From Rhodococcus sp. G-MC3 (lineage in GTDB: Bacteria; Actinomycetota; Actinomycetes; Mycobacteriales; Mycobacteriaceae), in contig NZ_JASISW010000008.1 in NCBI RefSeq assembly GCF_030063335.1, positions 62,001 to 126,000 of the forward strand: DNA of 64,000 bases, read 5' to 3'. This document shows, one piece after another, positions 17,911-29,719 of the stretch; the stretch's first letter is position 1; each line of letters opens with the position of its first letter. The notes beneath the pieces are model-generated. The model worked only from the letters and a program-made list of their open reading frames with translations, searched no databases and was not told where the DNA came from. The translations under genes were made by a program, and so were the position numbers.

Positions 17911-18711
17911 TCAGCGGCCCTTGAAATCCGGATCCCGACGCTCCAGCATCGCGTCCACCGCTTCCGCATGATCGGCGGTGGTGTGCGCGATCGCCTGGTA
18001 CGCGGCCGAGAGTTCGAGCAACGACTCGAGATTCTGGTGCTGCCCCTCGCGCAGTAGCTTTTTGGTCATCCGCAGCACCTGGGGCGGGTTCGCCGCCACT
18101 CGGTTCGCCAGGGCATGGGCGGCGGACAGTAGCGAGTCCGGCTCCACCACCTGCGAGACCATTCCCCATTCCAGTGCGGTCGCGGCGTCGATTGCCTCAC
18201 CCGTGAATGCCATTTCGCTGGCTCTGGCCATACCGATCGCGCGCGGAAGCAGCCAGGCACCGCCGTCACCGGGAATGATCCCGACCTTCACGAAACTCTC
18301 GGCGAACTTCGCGGTGGTCGACGCGATTCGCAGATCGCACATCAGCGCCAGATCGCATCCGGCTCCGATCGCGGGACCGTTGACGGCGGCAATCGTCGGA
18401 ACCTCACAGTGGTACAGCGCCTTCGGGATCCGTTGGATGCCCTGACGGTATCCCTGGCGTAGTTCGGCCGGGCTGCCACCGAACATGCCTTCCTTGTCGC
18501 GCATGTGTTTGACGTTCCCGCCCGAGGAGAATGCCGACCCTGCGCCCGTGAGAATGACGGCACGAACAGAAGGGTCTCGGTTCACCTCGGCAACCGCTGA
18601 TTCGAGAGCATCGATGATTCCGACACTCGAAATCGGGTTGCGAGCGTCGGGATCGTTGAGCGTCCAGAGAAGGACATCTCCGGTGCGTTCGATGAGTAGC
18701 GGGTCGGTCAC
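17911..18711 (-). CDS. enoyl-CoA hydratase/isomerase family protein
   Basis: A 266-residue crotonase. CoA-binding and oxyanion segments are seen as SSGGNVKHM (about residue 65) and AAVNGPAIGAGCDLALMCDLR (about 108-128, in two parts of the family signature). KVGIIPGDGGAW covers the second active-site loop. It ends in the characteristic crotonase tail ERRDPDFKGR. The likely role is enoyl-CoA hydration or isomerisation in fatty acid or xenobiotic acid degradation. It starts with GTG at 18711. No other beta-oxidation gene adjoins it; its 31-base gap to the next minus-strand gene leaves an operon possible. Confidence 0.9.
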   Translation of the reverse strand: MTDPLLIERTGDVLLWTLNDPDARNPISSVGIIDALESAVAEVNRDPSVRAVILTGAGSAFSSGGNVKHMRDKEGMFGGSPAELRQGYRQGIQRIPKALYHCEVPTIAAVNGPAIGAGCDLALMCDLRIASTTAKFAESFVKVGIIPGDGGAWLLPRAIGMARASEMAFTGEAIDAATALEWGMVSQVVEPDSLLSAAHALANRVAANPPQVLRMTKKLLREGQHQNLESLLELSAAYQAIAHTTADHAEAVDAMLERRDPDFKGR

Positions 18712-18741
18712 GTGAGAGCCTCCATCGACAAGAACTAGGAC

Positions 18742-19704
18742 CTACAGTGCAACACGCTCGACTTCGGGGGTGGAAGAGGCGCGCACCGCGGATGCTCCGG
18801 CCGCCTTCGTCTTGCGGTGGCCGATGGCCATGAACCCCGCTCCGGCCGCTATCCATGCAGTGAGAACCAGCCAGGCCTGAGCTGTCGGAGCGCCAGGGAA
18901 GTACGACAGGGCTCTTAGCAACGTTGCGCTCGCGCCCTGGGGGAACAACTGGCCGATGGCACCCCACGGTTCGGGGAGGAACTGCCAGGGCTGTGTCGCA
19001 CCGGAAATCTGATTGCCGATGAACATCATCAGCACGGCGGCCACGCCGATGCCTGCAGGTCCGATTATCGACGTCAACCCTACGATCAATGCGCTCACGG
19101 AGAGCACGGCCATCGTCACCGCAGCCATGTTGGACGCCATGGCGCCCTGCAGAATTCCGAACCAGCTCTGGGTGATCAGAACGACGACAATTCCTGCACC
19201 GATGCCGTAGACCGCTGTCGCGACGAGCCGCCCCCAGACTCCCTTGACCGTCATGGAGATGAGCACACCGCCGACGATTCCGCCGATGACGAGCGGGAAG
19301 CCCATCGCGGACAGTCCGGCACCACGGGCGTCGGTAGAAGCCAGCGGGACGACGTCGGTGACGGTAGTCCCCAGGGCCGAGGCCACACCTGTGAACATCT
19401 GGCTGACGGCGGCGCCGTTTGCGGAGGCCGTCAGCACCTCCGGCGTCGGGCCGAGAACGATCGCGCCGTACACCTCACGAGACTCGATCTGCGCGACCGC
19501 CGAGGCGCGATCAGGGCTGCTGCCGATGTCGAATGTTTCGGACAACTGGCTGCTCACAGCGGCGGAATTGCCGACGACGGCAACCGGGACGTTCCCCACT
19601 TTCGATGTCACCGCAGGCCACAAGAACGCGAGTACGACGACGGCGAGGATTGCTGATCCGGCGAGGGCGCTCGCGACTACGCGTGGCCAGGGGGTGGTCT
19701 TCAT
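18742..19704 (-). CDS. TetR-controlled membrane protein (YhgE/ABC-2-like permease fold)
   Basis: A 320-residue protein with an N-terminal helix (about 12-32), an extracytoplasmic domain of roughly 100 residues, then five or six helices from residue 135 on, ending in a basic cytoplasmic tail. This is the YhgE/Pip or ABC-2 permease-like plan often seen in drug-efflux or phage-receptor type proteins, but no ATPase is adjacent. An AGGAGT ribosome-binding site lies 6 bases before the ATG at 19704. Two near-identical palindromes upstream and a divergent TetR gene indicate repression and induction by a ligand. Confidence 0.8.
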   Translation of the reverse strand: MKTTPWPRVVASALAGSAILAVVVLAFLWPAVTSKVGNVPVAVVGNSAAVSSQLSETFDIGSSPDRASAVAQIESREVYGAIVLGPTPEVLTASANGAAVSQMFTGVASALGTTVTDVVPLASTDARGAGLSAMGFPLVIGGIVGGVLISMTVKGVWGRLVATAVYGIGAGIVVVLITQSWFGILQGAMASNMAAVTMAVLSVSALIVGLTSIIGPAGIGVAAVLMMFIGNQISGATQPWQFLPEPWGAIGQLFPQGASATLLRALSYFPGAPTAQAWLVLTAWIAAGAGFMAIGHRKTKAAGASAVRASSTPEVERVAL

Positions 19705-19722
19705 GGCATGACTCCTATTTAA

Positions 19723-19736
19723 AACGAATGATCGTT
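19723..19736. promoter_or_regulatory. TetR operator, copy 1
   Basis: Perfect palindrome AACGA-N4-TCGTT, 19 bases upstream of the membrane protein start. The same half-sites recur at 19771-19784. The pair fills the divergent promoter region and is the obvious binding site for the adjacent TetR-family protein. Confidence 0.8.
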
Positions 19737-19770
19737 CTTTATATTGCGGGATCTCACCGAGGTTGTCAAG

Positions 19771-19784
19771 AACGAGTATTCGTT
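19771..19784. promoter_or_regulatory. TetR operator, copy 2
   Basis: Second palindrome AACGA-N4-TCGTT, 48 bases from the first copy (start to start) and 15 bases before the regulator's GTG start. It would let the regulator repress its own gene as well as the divergent one. Confidence 0.8.
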
Positions 19785-19798
19785 TTTATTATGGGCGG

Positions 19799-20386
19799 GT
19801 GCCCAAAGTCAGCGAAGACCACCGAATAGAGCGTCGTCGGCAAATTTCGAGTGCGGCGATGCGATGCTTTGCTAAATCGGGATTCGACGCCACCTCGATG
19901 GCCGACATCATCGCTGAATCGGGAGTGTCGGCCGGCGCGATCTACAGCTACTTCAAGAACAAGCAGGAGTTGATCGTGCACGTCACGCGAGACGTGCTGA
20001 AAAGCCGCGCGGCCGAGCTGGACGAGCTGGAGCAACAGGATCCGTTGCCGCCGCCCGCCGCCGTGGTGCGAATGTTCCTGATCGATCTGGCCCAGGATAT
20101 CGGCGACCTGCGCATTTTCGTCCAGATCTGGGCCGCGGCCGCGGCCGAGCCGCACAGCATGGATTCGGTCGCCGGGGTGGTCGTGGAACTACGCGCGCTC
20201 TACGAGCGCTATCTGCGAGCGTGGTTCGTGCACAAGGGTTTTAGCGAGGAAGAGGCCGACGGGCGAGCGCTGGCGATTGCCCCCATCATCGTCGCGATGT
20301 GTCAGGGCTACATTCTGCAAAGCGTGCTGGTGCCCGACTTCGATTCGGACGGATATCTGGCGGCTCTGGATCTGGTCCACATGTGA
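19799..20386 (+). CDS. TetR-family transcriptional repressor
   Basis: A 195-residue regulator from a GTG at 19799. The N-terminal helix-turn-helix is clear (RRRQISSAAMRCFAKSGFDA, then MADIIAESGVSAGAIYSYFK, about residues 11-55), followed by the ligand-binding helical domain. The longer frame to 19763 would run through its own operator, which supports the GTG. It lies divergent to the membrane protein gene with two shared palindromes between them. Its stop codon falls inside the second copy of the long palindrome at 20381. Confidence 0.9.
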   Translation: MPKVSEDHRIERRRQISSAAMRCFAKSGFDATSMADIIAESGVSAGAIYSYFKNKQELIVHVTRDVLKSRAAELDELEQQDPLPPPAAVVRMFLIDLAQDIGDLRIFVQIWAAAAAEPHSMDSVAGVVVELRALYERYLRAWFVHKGFSEEEADGRALAIAPIIVAMCQGYILQSVLVPDFDSDGYLAALDLVHM

Positions 20387-20424
20387 GCGGAAATACGTCC
20401 CCGGGGACGTATCTCCACTCACAT
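20381..20424. repeat. long palindrome, copy 2 (bidirectional terminator-like)
   Basis: 22-base arms (20381-20402 and 20403-20424) pair with two mismatches and share the core GTGAGCGGAAATACGT with the copy at 17861. It lies between convergent genes, and the TetR stop codon is inside it. One arm carries two changes from the perfect palindrome, so the copy is slightly degraded. Confidence 0.82.
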
Positions 20425-20436
20425 GCGGCGAAGCCG

Positions 20437-22383
<1,947 letters not shown>

Positions 22384-22579
22384 TCTGACGCAAAGATCCT
22401 ACGACAAGGTTATCTCTGCGCCGCGTGGTGTCGGGCCGCCGGACTCCCCGACGTGGGGGTTCGCGGTTACGCCGAGCGAGAACGCCGGTCAGTAGCAGTC
22501 CACGTCAACGGAGTTGAACAGGCCTGCGTCACCGGTCCGGCCGCGTCGACCTGCTCCAGAGTCGCAGCGCTGACCTATC

Positions 22580-23716
22580 GTGGCGTGGGTGACGAACTCG
22601 AAGATCGTGCCGGTCGCCCTCGGAGTTGTCGGTGCAGCGTGGCTGGCAAGGGCTGCGTGGGGGCTGCCCGCTCAGCTTGGCGCAACCGCGGGAAAGATCG
22701 CACCCTATGCGGGGGCGTCGTCGCGCTATCGGGATCGCCGCTTCCACAATAGCGAGCCGAGTTCGAGCTTCACCGGCGGCGGTGACGAGTCGATCCTGGT
22801 CTCGTTCATGAAGCGACGATCACAGGGCAAGCCGCAGCGTCCGGTGCCGTTGGCCCCGACGATCGCGCCGGTGGACGCAGGCGAGATCGCCGTCACCTGG
22901 TACGGCCACTCGTCGGTGCTCGTCGAGATCGATGGTCGACGGATCCTGGCCGATCCGGTGTGGAGCAACCGCGTCTCGCCGTCCCAGACCGTCGGTCCCG
23001 CCCGGCTGCATCCGACGCCGGTGCCACTGGAAGGGCTACCGAAGGTCGACGCGATCGTCATCTCGCACGATCACTACGACCATCTCGACAAGGCCACGAT
23101 CCAGAGGCTCGCAGGTCTGCAGCAGGCGCCGTTCGTCGTGCCGATCGGTATCGGCGCCCATCTGCGGCACTGGCGAATCCCCGAGGACCGGATCATCGAG
23201 CTCGACTGGGACGAGCAGACCGAGGTCGAGGGGATCACCATCACCTGCACCGAGGCCAGGCACTTCTCGGGCCGCGGACTCAAGCGCGACCTGACGCAGT
23301 GGGCGTCTTGGGCGTTCGCCGGGCCCGATCATCGAGTGTTCTTCGGCGGCGACACCGGTTACACCGTCAAGTTCGCGGAGATCGGCGCGAAGTACGGACC
23401 GTTCGACCTGACGCTTCTTCCGGTCGGGGCCTACGACCCGCGCTGGGCGGATATCCACATGAACCCGGAAGAGGCAGTGCGCGCCCACGCTGATCTGACA
23501 GGCGGGAGCGAAGGTGGGAATGGCGCAGCAGGGGTACTCGTTCCCGTGCACTGGGCCACGTTCAATCTGGCGTTCCACCCGTGGGCCGAGCCGATCGTGC
23601 GGCTGAAGGCAGCGGCCGAGGACGCCGGGGTCACGACGGTGGTGCCCATGCCGGGTCAGCGGGTCGACGCTTCACGCGGCGTGCCGGACGATCGGTGGTG
23701 GGCACGTCTCGGATGA
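22580..23716 (+). CDS. metallo-beta-lactamase-fold hydrolase, NAPE-PLD/UlaG-like
   Basis: A 378-residue protein resembling M. tuberculosis Rv0906. After a short hydrophobic N-terminus comes the zinc-binding motif SHDHYDHLD (about residue 160), preceded by [13 protein letters not shown]. Further ligands lie in FFGGDTGYT and [14 protein letters not shown]. The FxGDTGY and HPW pattern is that of the NAPE-phospholipase D branch, so a phospho- or N-acyl-lipid substrate is possible. The GTG at 22580 is tentative; a GTG at 22589 is equally good. It is followed by the CtpE-like gene, as in mycobacteria. Confidence 0.85.
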   Translation: MAWVTNSKIVPVALGVVGAAWLARAAWGLPAQLGATAGKIAPYAGASSRYRDRRFHNSEPSSSFTGGGDESILVSFMKRRSQGKPQRPVPLAPTIAPVDAGEIAVTWYGHSSVLVEIDGRRILADPVWSNRVSPSQTVGPARLHPTPVPLEGLPKVDAIVISHDHYDHLDKATIQRLAGLQQAPFVVPIGIGAHLRHWRIPEDRIIELDWDEQTEVEGITITCTEARHFSGRGLKRDLTQWASWAFAGPDHRVFFGGDTGYTVKFAEIGAKYGPFDLTLLPVGAYDPRWADIHMNPEEAVRAHADLTGGSEGGNGAAGVLVPVHWATFNLAFHPWAEPIVRLKAAAEDAGVTTVVPMPGQRVDASRGVPDDRWWARLG

Positions 23717-23771
23717 GCCGGAGCACCGGGTAAACATAGCGCTGTCGCACCGGGAGCCTAGGGTTACCGCC

Positions 23772-26201
23772 ATGTCGATCGAGGCGGACGCACAGCGGGA
23801 TAGCGGACTCACCGAAGCGGAAGTAGCGCAGCTCCGGGCGGAAGGAAAATCGAACGACGTCCCAGCCCGGGCGAGCAGGTCCGTCAAAGACATCGTGCGA
23901 GGGAACGTCTTCACCCGCATCAACGCAATTCTCGGTGTACTCGTGATCATCGTGCTGTCGACGGGCTCGATCATCGACGGCATGTTCGGCCTGCTGATTG
24001 TCGCGAACAGCGGCATCGGGATCATCCAGGAGATCCGCGCGAAGAAGACTCTCGACGAACTTGCCATAGTCGGGCAGAGCAAACCCGTCGTCAGGCGCGA
24101 TCGCGTCGCACAGGAAATCGCTCCTGATCAGGTGGTGCTCGGCGACATCATCGAGCTCGGGGCGGGTGACCAGATCGTCGTCGACGGTGAGGTCGTCGAG
24201 GCGTCGAGCCTGGAGGTAGACGAGTCCCTGCTCACCGGTGAAGCGGACGCCGTGCACAAGATCGACGGGGCTCAGGTCCTCTCCGGCAGCTTCGTCGTAG
24301 CGGGCAGCGGTGCCTACCGGGCGACGAGGGTCGGCCGGGATGCCCACGCCGCGAAGCTCGCCGAGGAAGCCAGCAAGTTCACGCTCGTGCACTCCGAACT
24401 GCGCAGCGGTATCGACAAGATCCTCAAATTCATCACCTACCTGATGGTTCCCGCGGGCGCACTCATCATCTACAACCAGCTGTTCTCCAGCGGCCAGTCG
24501 CTCGGTCCTGCGCTCAATGGCATGGTTGCGGCGCTGGTGCCGATGGTTCCCGAAGGGCTGGTGCTGATGACGTCGATTGCGTTCGCCGTCGGTGTCATTC
24601 GTCTCGGACAGAGGCAGTGCCTCGTGCAGGAACTGCCCGCGATCGAAGGTCTCGCGCGAGTCGATGTGGTGTGCGCCGACAAGACCGGAACACTCACCGA
24701 GAACGGAATGCGGCTTTCGGAACTGCGCGTGATCGAAGACGGCGACATTGCCGAGCGCGGCGATCTACCGAACGTACTGGCCGCTCTCGCGCACGACGAC
24801 CCACGTCCCAACACCAGCATCGTTGCCATCGGCGAGGCGTACCCGGACGCGCCGGGCTGGACGCAGACCGCCGTCGCACCGTTCTCGTCGGCGAAGAAAT
24901 GGAGCGGCCTGTCCTACGGGGAACACGGCAACTGGCTGCTCGGTGCACCGGACGTTCTGCTCGATCCCGGGACCGACATCGCCCGTCAGGCAGAGAAATT
25001 GGGGGCAGCGGGTCTGCGTGTTCTGCTCCTCGCGAGCAGTGATCGCCCTGTCGACGACGATTCGGCCCCTGGCGTCGTCACAGCGCGAGCGCTGGTGATT
25101 CTGGAACAGAAAGTTCGGTCCGATGCCCGCGAGACACTCGACTACTTCGCGAGCCAATCCGTATCCGTCAAGGTCATTTCGGGAGACAACGCCGTCTCGG
25201 TCGGAGCCGTTGCGGGTTCGCTCGGAATCGAAGGCGACCCGATAGACGCACGCACCCTGCCCGAGCCCGGCGAAGAATTTGCCGACACCGTCGTCGATTC
25301 GACGACGTTCGGTCGAGTACGGCCCGACCAGAAACGTCAGATGGTTGGGGCGCTCCAATCGCGCGGTCACACCGTCGCGATGACAGGCGACGGTGTCAAC
25401 GACGTGCTCGCGCTCAAGGATGCCGATATCGGTGTCGCCATGGGCTCGGGTAGCCCGGCGACGCGAGCCGTTGCGCAGATCGTGTTGTTGGACAACAAGT
25501 TCGCAACGTTGCCGTATGTCGTCGGTGAGGGCCGGCGCGTGATCGGAAACATCGAGCGCGTATCTAATCTGTTTCTGACCAAAACCGTCTACTCCGTGCT
25601 GCTCGCATTTTTGATCGGTCTGTCGGGACTTCTCTCGCAGATCTTTCACTTCGAACCGCTGCCGTACCCGTTCCTGCCGCGGCACGTGACCATCGCGGCC
25701 TGGTTCACTATCGGTATTCCGGCGTTCGTACTGTCGCTTGCACCCAACAACGAGCGAGCACGCACCGGTTTCGTCTCGCGTGTCATGCGACTGGCAGTGC
25801 CTTCGGGGCTGATTATCGGAACCGCGACGTTCGTGTCTTACGTCCTGGCCTACCAGGGCCCCGGCGCCACCGAAACGCAGATAACGCAGGCGAGTACGAC
25901 GGCGCTGATCACACTGATCATGATCGCGGTGTGGGTGCTCGCCGTGGTTGCCCGGCCGTATGCGTGGTGGAAGCTCGTCCTGATCGCCGGGTCCGTTGTC
26001 GGCTATCTGATTCTCTTCGCCGTCCCGTTCTGCCGGACGTTCTTCAAGCTCGACCCGTCGAATGTCGCACTGACCACGTCAGCCATCGTCATCGGCGCCA
26101 TCGGGATCGCTGGAGTAGAAGCAGCCTGGTGGATCAGCGCGGCGCTGCGAGGCGAGAAGCGCGCCTTGTTCGGAACCCAGCAGGGTCCGCAGCCGAAGTA
26201 A
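23772..26201 (+). CDS. ctpE: cation-transporting P-type ATPase, CtpE-like
   Basis: An 809-residue P-type ATPase. The phosphorylated aspartate is D303 in [12 protein letters not shown]. The actuator loop reads LLTGEADAV and the hinge [16 protein letters not shown]. About ten helices are predicted: two before the actuator domain, two flanking the [13 protein letters not shown] segment, which carries a VPEG phrase, and six at the C-terminus. Length and neighbours (Rv0906-like before, MT0933-type antitoxin after) match M. tuberculosis CtpE (Rv0908), shown to handle calcium in mycobacteria. Ca2+ uptake or export across the plasma membrane is therefore the best guess, by homology only. Confidence 0.9.
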   Translation: MSIEADAQRDSGLTEAEVAQLRAEGKSNDVPARASRSVKDIVRGNVFTRINAILGVLVIIVLSTGSIIDGMFGLLIVANSGIGIIQEIRAKKTLDELAIVGQSKPVVRRDRVAQEIAPDQVVLGDIIELGAGDQIVVDGEVVEASSLEVDESLLTGEADAVHKIDGAQVLSGSFVVAGSGAYRATRVGRDAHAAKLAEEASKFTLVHSELRSGIDKILKFITYLMVPAGALIIYNQLFSSGQSLGPALNGMVAALVPMVPEGLVLMTSIAFAVGVIRLGQRQCLVQELPAIEGLARVDVVCADKTGTLTENGMRLSELRVIEDGDIAERGDLPNVLAALAHDDPRPNTSIVAIGEAYPDAPGWTQTAVAPFSSAKKWSGLSYGEHGNWLLGAPDVLLDPGTDIARQAEKLGAAGLRVLLLASSDRPVDDDSAPGVVTARALVILEQKVRSDARETLDYFASQSVSVKVISGDNAVSVGAVAGSLGIEGDPIDARTLPEPGEEFADTVVDSTTFGRVRPDQKRQMVGALQSRGHTVAMTGDGVNDVLALKDADIGVAMGSGSPATRAVAQIVLLDNKFATLPYVVGEGRRVIGNIERVSNLFLTKTVYSVLLAFLIGLSGLLSQIFHFEPLPYPFLPRHVTIAAWFTIGIPAFVLSLAPNNERARTGFVSRVMRLAVPSGLIIGTATFVSYVLAYQGPGATETQITQASTTALITLIMIAVWVLAVVARPYAWWKLVLIAGSVVGYLILFAVPFCRTFFKLDPSNVALTTSAIVIGAIGIAGVEAAWWISAALRGEKRALFGTQQGPQPK

Positions 26202-26263
26202 GCTGACCAGACCATGCTGTAATACGCAGCAAGACTCGATACACCGGCAGAGCAGGAGCGATC

Positions 26264-26455
26264 ATGGGTTTCGCAGACAACTTGAAGGGTCTCGTCGGCA
26301 AGGGCAAGCAGGTCGCGGCCGATAACTCGGACAAGATCGAAGGCGCCGTCGACAAGGCCGCACATTTCATCGACAACAAGACCGACGGCAAGTACGCCGA
26401 TAAGGTCGACAAGGTCCAGCAAGCCGCCAAGAACGCCATTCCGGACAAGCCGTAA
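26264..26455 (+). CDS. MT0933/Rv0909-type antitoxin-like small protein
   Basis: A 63-residue, lysine- and aspartate-rich helical protein: MGFADNLKGLVGKGKQ, then NSDKIEGAVDKAAHFIDNKT and YADKVDKVQQAAK. This is the pattern of the MT0933 antitoxin family (Rv0909). An AGGAGCG ribosome-binding site precedes the ATG. In M. tuberculosis its partner Rv0910 follows directly. Here the Rv0910-like gene is 11 kb downstream at 37518. Antitoxin activity of the family has been reported in mycobacteria; whether this copy acts so is inferred. Confidence 0.85.
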   Translation: MGFADNLKGLVGKGKQVAADNSDKIEGAVDKAAHFIDNKTDGKYADKVDKVQQAAKNAIPDKP

Positions 26456-26469
26456 GTATCGATCCGTGC

Positions 26470-26497
26470 GTCGGCTGCGCTTTCCAGCGCAGCTGAC
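26470..26497 (+). terminator. hairpin after the antitoxin-like gene
   Basis: GTCGGCTGCGCT (26470-26481) pairs with AGCGCAGCTGAC (26486-26497) around TTCC, with one mismatch. No U-tract follows, which is common in high-GC actinobacteria. It separates the small gene from the antiporter run, whose start is 14 bases beyond. Confidence 0.6.
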
Positions 26498-26511
26498 GGC
26501 ACAATCTACGT

Positions 26512-28149
26512 GTGGACGGACCAGTACTGCTTCTCGTGGTGATCTTCGCTGTCGGCGTCGCCGGCTTTGCGAAGAGACTCGATCTGCAGGTACCACTCGT
26601 CCTGGTCGCGGTTGGGTCGGTCGCGTCGTTCATCCCTGGCGTCCCGCACATCAGCCTCGCACCGGATCTGATTCTCGGGGTGGTTCTTCCCCCGTTGTTG
26701 TACTCCGCGGCGTTGAACTTCTCCTTCGTCAGTTTCCGTAAGAACCTCGGGCACATTCTGCGGCTCGGAATCGTCATGGTCGTCGTGACTACCGCGGCCG
26801 TCGGGTATTTCGCGAACTGGCTCGTCCCCGAACTCACGCTAGGCGCCGCGCTGGTGCTCGGTTCGGTGGTCGCGCCGCCCGACGCCGTCGCCGCCGTCGC
26901 CGTCGGCCGCAAGCTCGGATTGCCCTCACGCATGATGGCGATCCTGACGGGTGAATCTCTCGTCAACGACGCGGCTGCCCTGACGCTGTTCACGTTGACG
27001 GTGGCATCGGTGACCGGCAAGAAGATCGCCATCGACTCGCCGATTGTGTTCTTCGCATACGAGATAATCGGTGGAGTTCTCGTCGGCTTGATCCTCTCGC
27101 GCTTCGTCCGCTTCGTCCGTTCTCGCATTCAGGATTCGGCGTTGGAGACTGTGCTCGGGCTCGTACTTCCGTTCGCTGCGTACCTGGCCGCCGAGGAAAT
27201 TCACGCGTCGGGTGTACTGGCCGTCGTGACAGCAGGTTTCGTACTGGGACGAGTCACCGCCGATGTTCCGGTGACGACGAGAATCCAGGAACGGCAGGTG
27301 TGGCCCACCATCGACTTGCTGCTCGAAGCGTTCGTGTTCGCGTACATGGGTCTTCAGTTGAGGTTCGTGATTGCGGAAGTTCACCGAGTGGGACTGCCGG
27401 TGGTGCACATCTTCGGCTACGCCCTGCTGATTCTGGTTGTCGTGATCGCCGTCCGTCCCGCGTGGATCTTCGTCGACACAGGCGGACGGGCATTGGTCCG
27501 TCTCACGCTGCGTCGCAGGGACCCCGATGATTCCGATGCGATGGGACTGACGTGGAAACAGAATCTGGTGCTCTCGTGGGCCGGAATGCGCGGTGTGGTG
27601 ACCTTGGCCGCGGCATCCGGCGTTCCGCTCTCGACCGTTGCCGGCGACGAGTTTCCCGGCAGGCCCGTCATTGTGGCTGTCGCCTTCGTCGTTGCGGTTG
27701 GGACGCTGTTGATTCAAGGACTGACACTTCCGCTGCTGATTCGCAGGCTCGATGTCGCAGACCCGCATGAGGAGGAGGAGAACGTCGAACAGACGGAGTT
27801 GGCACGGGCCATCTCGCGTGCGGCGGCCGAAACGTACCTGACGGAGGCAGCGCAGAACGGGATCGACGGTGCGACGAAGGAATCGGTGGAGGCAGTGCTC
27901 GTACGCGTGCGGCGGTCCGTCCGCGCCCGAATGGATGCCGATGAGACCGAGGACCGAGAGGAACAGCTCGCCCGGGCCGGTGCGCTGTTCGACAAGCTGC
28001 GCCGCAACGTGCTCGTCGCTCAGCGACATGCATTGGTGAAGGCCAGGGACTCGGGTGAACTCGACGACGAGGTCCTTCGCAGTGTGCTTGATGGTCTCGA
28101 CGTGGAAGAAGCCGCGGCGGAGTCGCGGATCCAGCGGCGGGCGCTCTAG
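26512..28149 (+). CDS. Na+/H+ antiporter, CPA1 family
   Basis: A 545-residue membrane protein with about 12 helices. The ion-binding region shows GSVVAPPDAVAAVAVGRKLG (about residue 125) and LTGESLVNDAAALTLF (about 145), which carry the conserved aspartates of CPA1 exchangers. A further phrase is SWAGMRGVVTLAAA near residue 365. A ~120-residue charged cytoplasmic tail (from about 420) is rich in arginine and glutamate. It would exchange Na+ or K+ for H+ for pH and ion homeostasis. It starts with GTG at 26512 and its stop overlaps the lipase start by one base. Confidence 0.9.
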   Translation: MDGPVLLLVVIFAVGVAGFAKRLDLQVPLVLVAVGSVASFIPGVPHISLAPDLILGVVLPPLLYSAALNFSFVSFRKNLGHILRLGIVMVVVTTAAVGYFANWLVPELTLGAALVLGSVVAPPDAVAAVAVGRKLGLPSRMMAILTGESLVNDAAALTLFTLTVASVTGKKIAIDSPIVFFAYEIIGGVLVGLILSRFVRFVRSRIQDSALETVLGLVLPFAAYLAAEEIHASGVLAVVTAGFVLGRVTADVPVTTRIQERQVWPTIDLLLEAFVFAYMGLQLRFVIAEVHRVGLPVVHIFGYALLILVVVIAVRPAWIFVDTGGRALVRLTLRRRDPDDSDAMGLTWKQNLVLSWAGMRGVVTLAAASGVPLSTVAGDEFPGRPVIVAVAFVVAVGTLLIQGLTLPLLIRRLDVADPHEEEENVEQTELARAISRAAAETYLTEAAQNGIDGATKESVEAVLVRVRRSVRARMDADETEDREEQLARAGALFDKLRRNVLVAQRHALVKARDSGELDDEVLRSVLDGLDVEEAAAESRIQRRAL

Positions 28150-29321
28150 TGCGCAAGTGTGTGCTCGCAGTGCTCTCGGTGCTATTGATTGCGGGCTGTG
28201 CGCAGCCTGCAGCAGAAACGATGTCACCGCAATCGGCGCCTGCCGCCCCGGTCGGTAACGAGCGCGGTTCGATCCTCTCGCAGGTCGCAATGGGACACAC
28301 CGACCTCGCGGTCAGATTGCTCGGAGCGAGTGCTACCCGAGTCGTGTACCGGTCCACCGCGGGAGACGGTGACACAGGAACCGAAGTGTCGGGGGTGATA
28401 TTCACTCCGAAAGGCGAAGCACCACTCGGTGGTTGGCCGATCGTATCCGTCGGCCACGGCACGACCGGGGTCACCGACGAATGTGCGCCGTCTCTGTACC
28501 CGAATCTGCTCGGCACCATCGGGGTCGTCGCACCGTTCCTGGAACGGGGAATGGTGGTTGCGGTCACCGACTATCAGGGAATCGGCACCCCCGGCGACCA
28601 TCCGTACCTCGATCCCGACGCTGCGGCCTACAACATCGTCGACGCAGTACGTGCCGCGCGCGCGGTAGTGCCCGCGGCCGGGAATCGATGGGCCGGGATC
28701 GGTAATTCTCAAGGCGGACATGCGGTGTGGGCCGCTGCCGAACATGCCGACTACACCGACGGCCTCGAACTGGTCGGAGCTGCGGCACTGTCGCCGGTTC
28801 TCGATCTGTCGCCGATGTTCGATTCGGGCAGAACTCTGACGCTTCCGCAGATGCTGCTGACACCGTTCCTGATGGATGGCCTTCGGTATCGACAGCCCGA
28901 GATCGAGGATTCCGACTACATCCGGGGTGCACTCGACGTCGACAAGCGCGCGCTCACCGCATGCACCGACCTTCTCGGTATACAGAAGGCAGAGGCTGGC
29001 ACTCGCCTCTCTCCGGGCGACGCTGTTCCAAGTACTGAAGCGTCCCGGCTCGCGATGGTGGATTGGCTGCAGTCCGTCGCCCTACCTCGCCGTCCGTCGA
29101 CGGTTCCGCTGATGGCTGTGTTCGGCGAATTGGATCAACTGGTCGATCCGAAATGGACACAGGATGCGTCCGGGCGGGCATGCTCGATGGGTGACGTCGT
29201 CGAACTCAGGAACGAACCAGGCCAGGGTCATTCGGATCAGGCCGCCGTCGCCGACGGCGTCACCTGGGTGAGCGACAGATTCGCTGGTCTGCCACCGCCG
29301 AATACGTGTCAGGGAGGATGA
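28149..29321 (+). CDS. secretory lipase (LIP family), probable lipoprotein
   Basis: A 390-residue protein with a lipoprotein signal ending LLIAGC, so acylated Cys17 would anchor it outside the plasma membrane. The nucleophile motif is GNSQGG (about residue 183), preceded by VAVTDYQGIGTPGDHPY, the hallmark of the PF03583 secretory lipases. FGELDQLVDPKW and the histidine in GQGHSDQA supply the acid and base. It would release fatty acids from acylglycerols at the cell envelope. The GTG at 28149 overlaps the antiporter stop, so it is probably co-transcribed. Confidence 0.87.
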   Translation: MRKCVLAVLSVLLIAGCAQPAAETMSPQSAPAAPVGNERGSILSQVAMGHTDLAVRLLGASATRVVYRSTAGDGDTGTEVSGVIFTPKGEAPLGGWPIVSVGHGTTGVTDECAPSLYPNLLGTIGVVAPFLERGMVVAVTDYQGIGTPGDHPYLDPDAAAYNIVDAVRAARAVVPAAGNRWAGIGNSQGGHAVWAAAEHADYTDGLELVGAAALSPVLDLSPMFDSGRTLTLPQMLLTPFLMDGLRYRQPEIEDSDYIRGALDVDKRALTACTDLLGIQKAEAGTRLSPGDAVPSTEASRLAMVDWLQSVALPRRPSTVPLMAVFGELDQLVDPKWTQDASGRACSMGDVVELRNEPGQGHSDQAAVADGVTWVSDRFAGLPPPNTCQGG

Positions 29322-29323
29322 AG

Positions 29324-29719
29324 ATGCTGGACAGGCCGACACCAGAGGCCGCTGAACCTCTGAAAATGCTGCGCACTCTGTGCATGGCGCTGCCCGCTGC
29401 GACAGAACGAATCAGCCATGGCGAAGCCGCATGGTTCGTGCGGAAGTCGCCGCAGTTCGCAATGTTCGCCGATCATCATCACGACGATCGAATCGGATTC
29501 GTGGCAGCAGCACCGGCTGGGGCTCAACAGGATTGGCTCGCCAGGGATCCGAAGCGATTCTACGATCCGCCGTATGTCGGTGGCCGAGGGTGGATCGGGG
29601 TTTACCTGGATGTCGAGCAGGACTGGGAAGAGGTCGCTGACATCGTCGAAGATGCGTATCGAACCGTCGCTCCCAAGACACTGGTGACACAGCTCGACGC
29701 GGAGCGCCAACCGGAATGA
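29324..29719 (+). CDS. MmcQ/YjbR family protein
   Basis: A 131-residue protein with the CyaY-like/YjbR fold pattern: LCMALPAATERISHGEAAWFV near the start (shown here as one conserved block), then KSPQFAMFADHHH and RFYDPPYVGGRGWIGVYLD. Proteins of this family are described as DNA-binding-like, but their function is unknown. The ATG at 29324 sits the right distance after GGGAGG; that Shine-Dalgarno lies inside the end of the lipase gene, whose stop is 3 bases upstream. Its stop overlaps the start of the sensor kinase gene. Confidence 0.83.
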   Translation: MLDRPTPEAAEPLKMLRTLCMALPAATERISHGEAAWFVRKSPQFAMFADHHHDDRIGFVAAAPAGAQQDWLARDPKRFYDPPYVGGRGWIGVYLDVEQDWEEVADIVEDAYRTVAPKTLVTQLDAERQPE

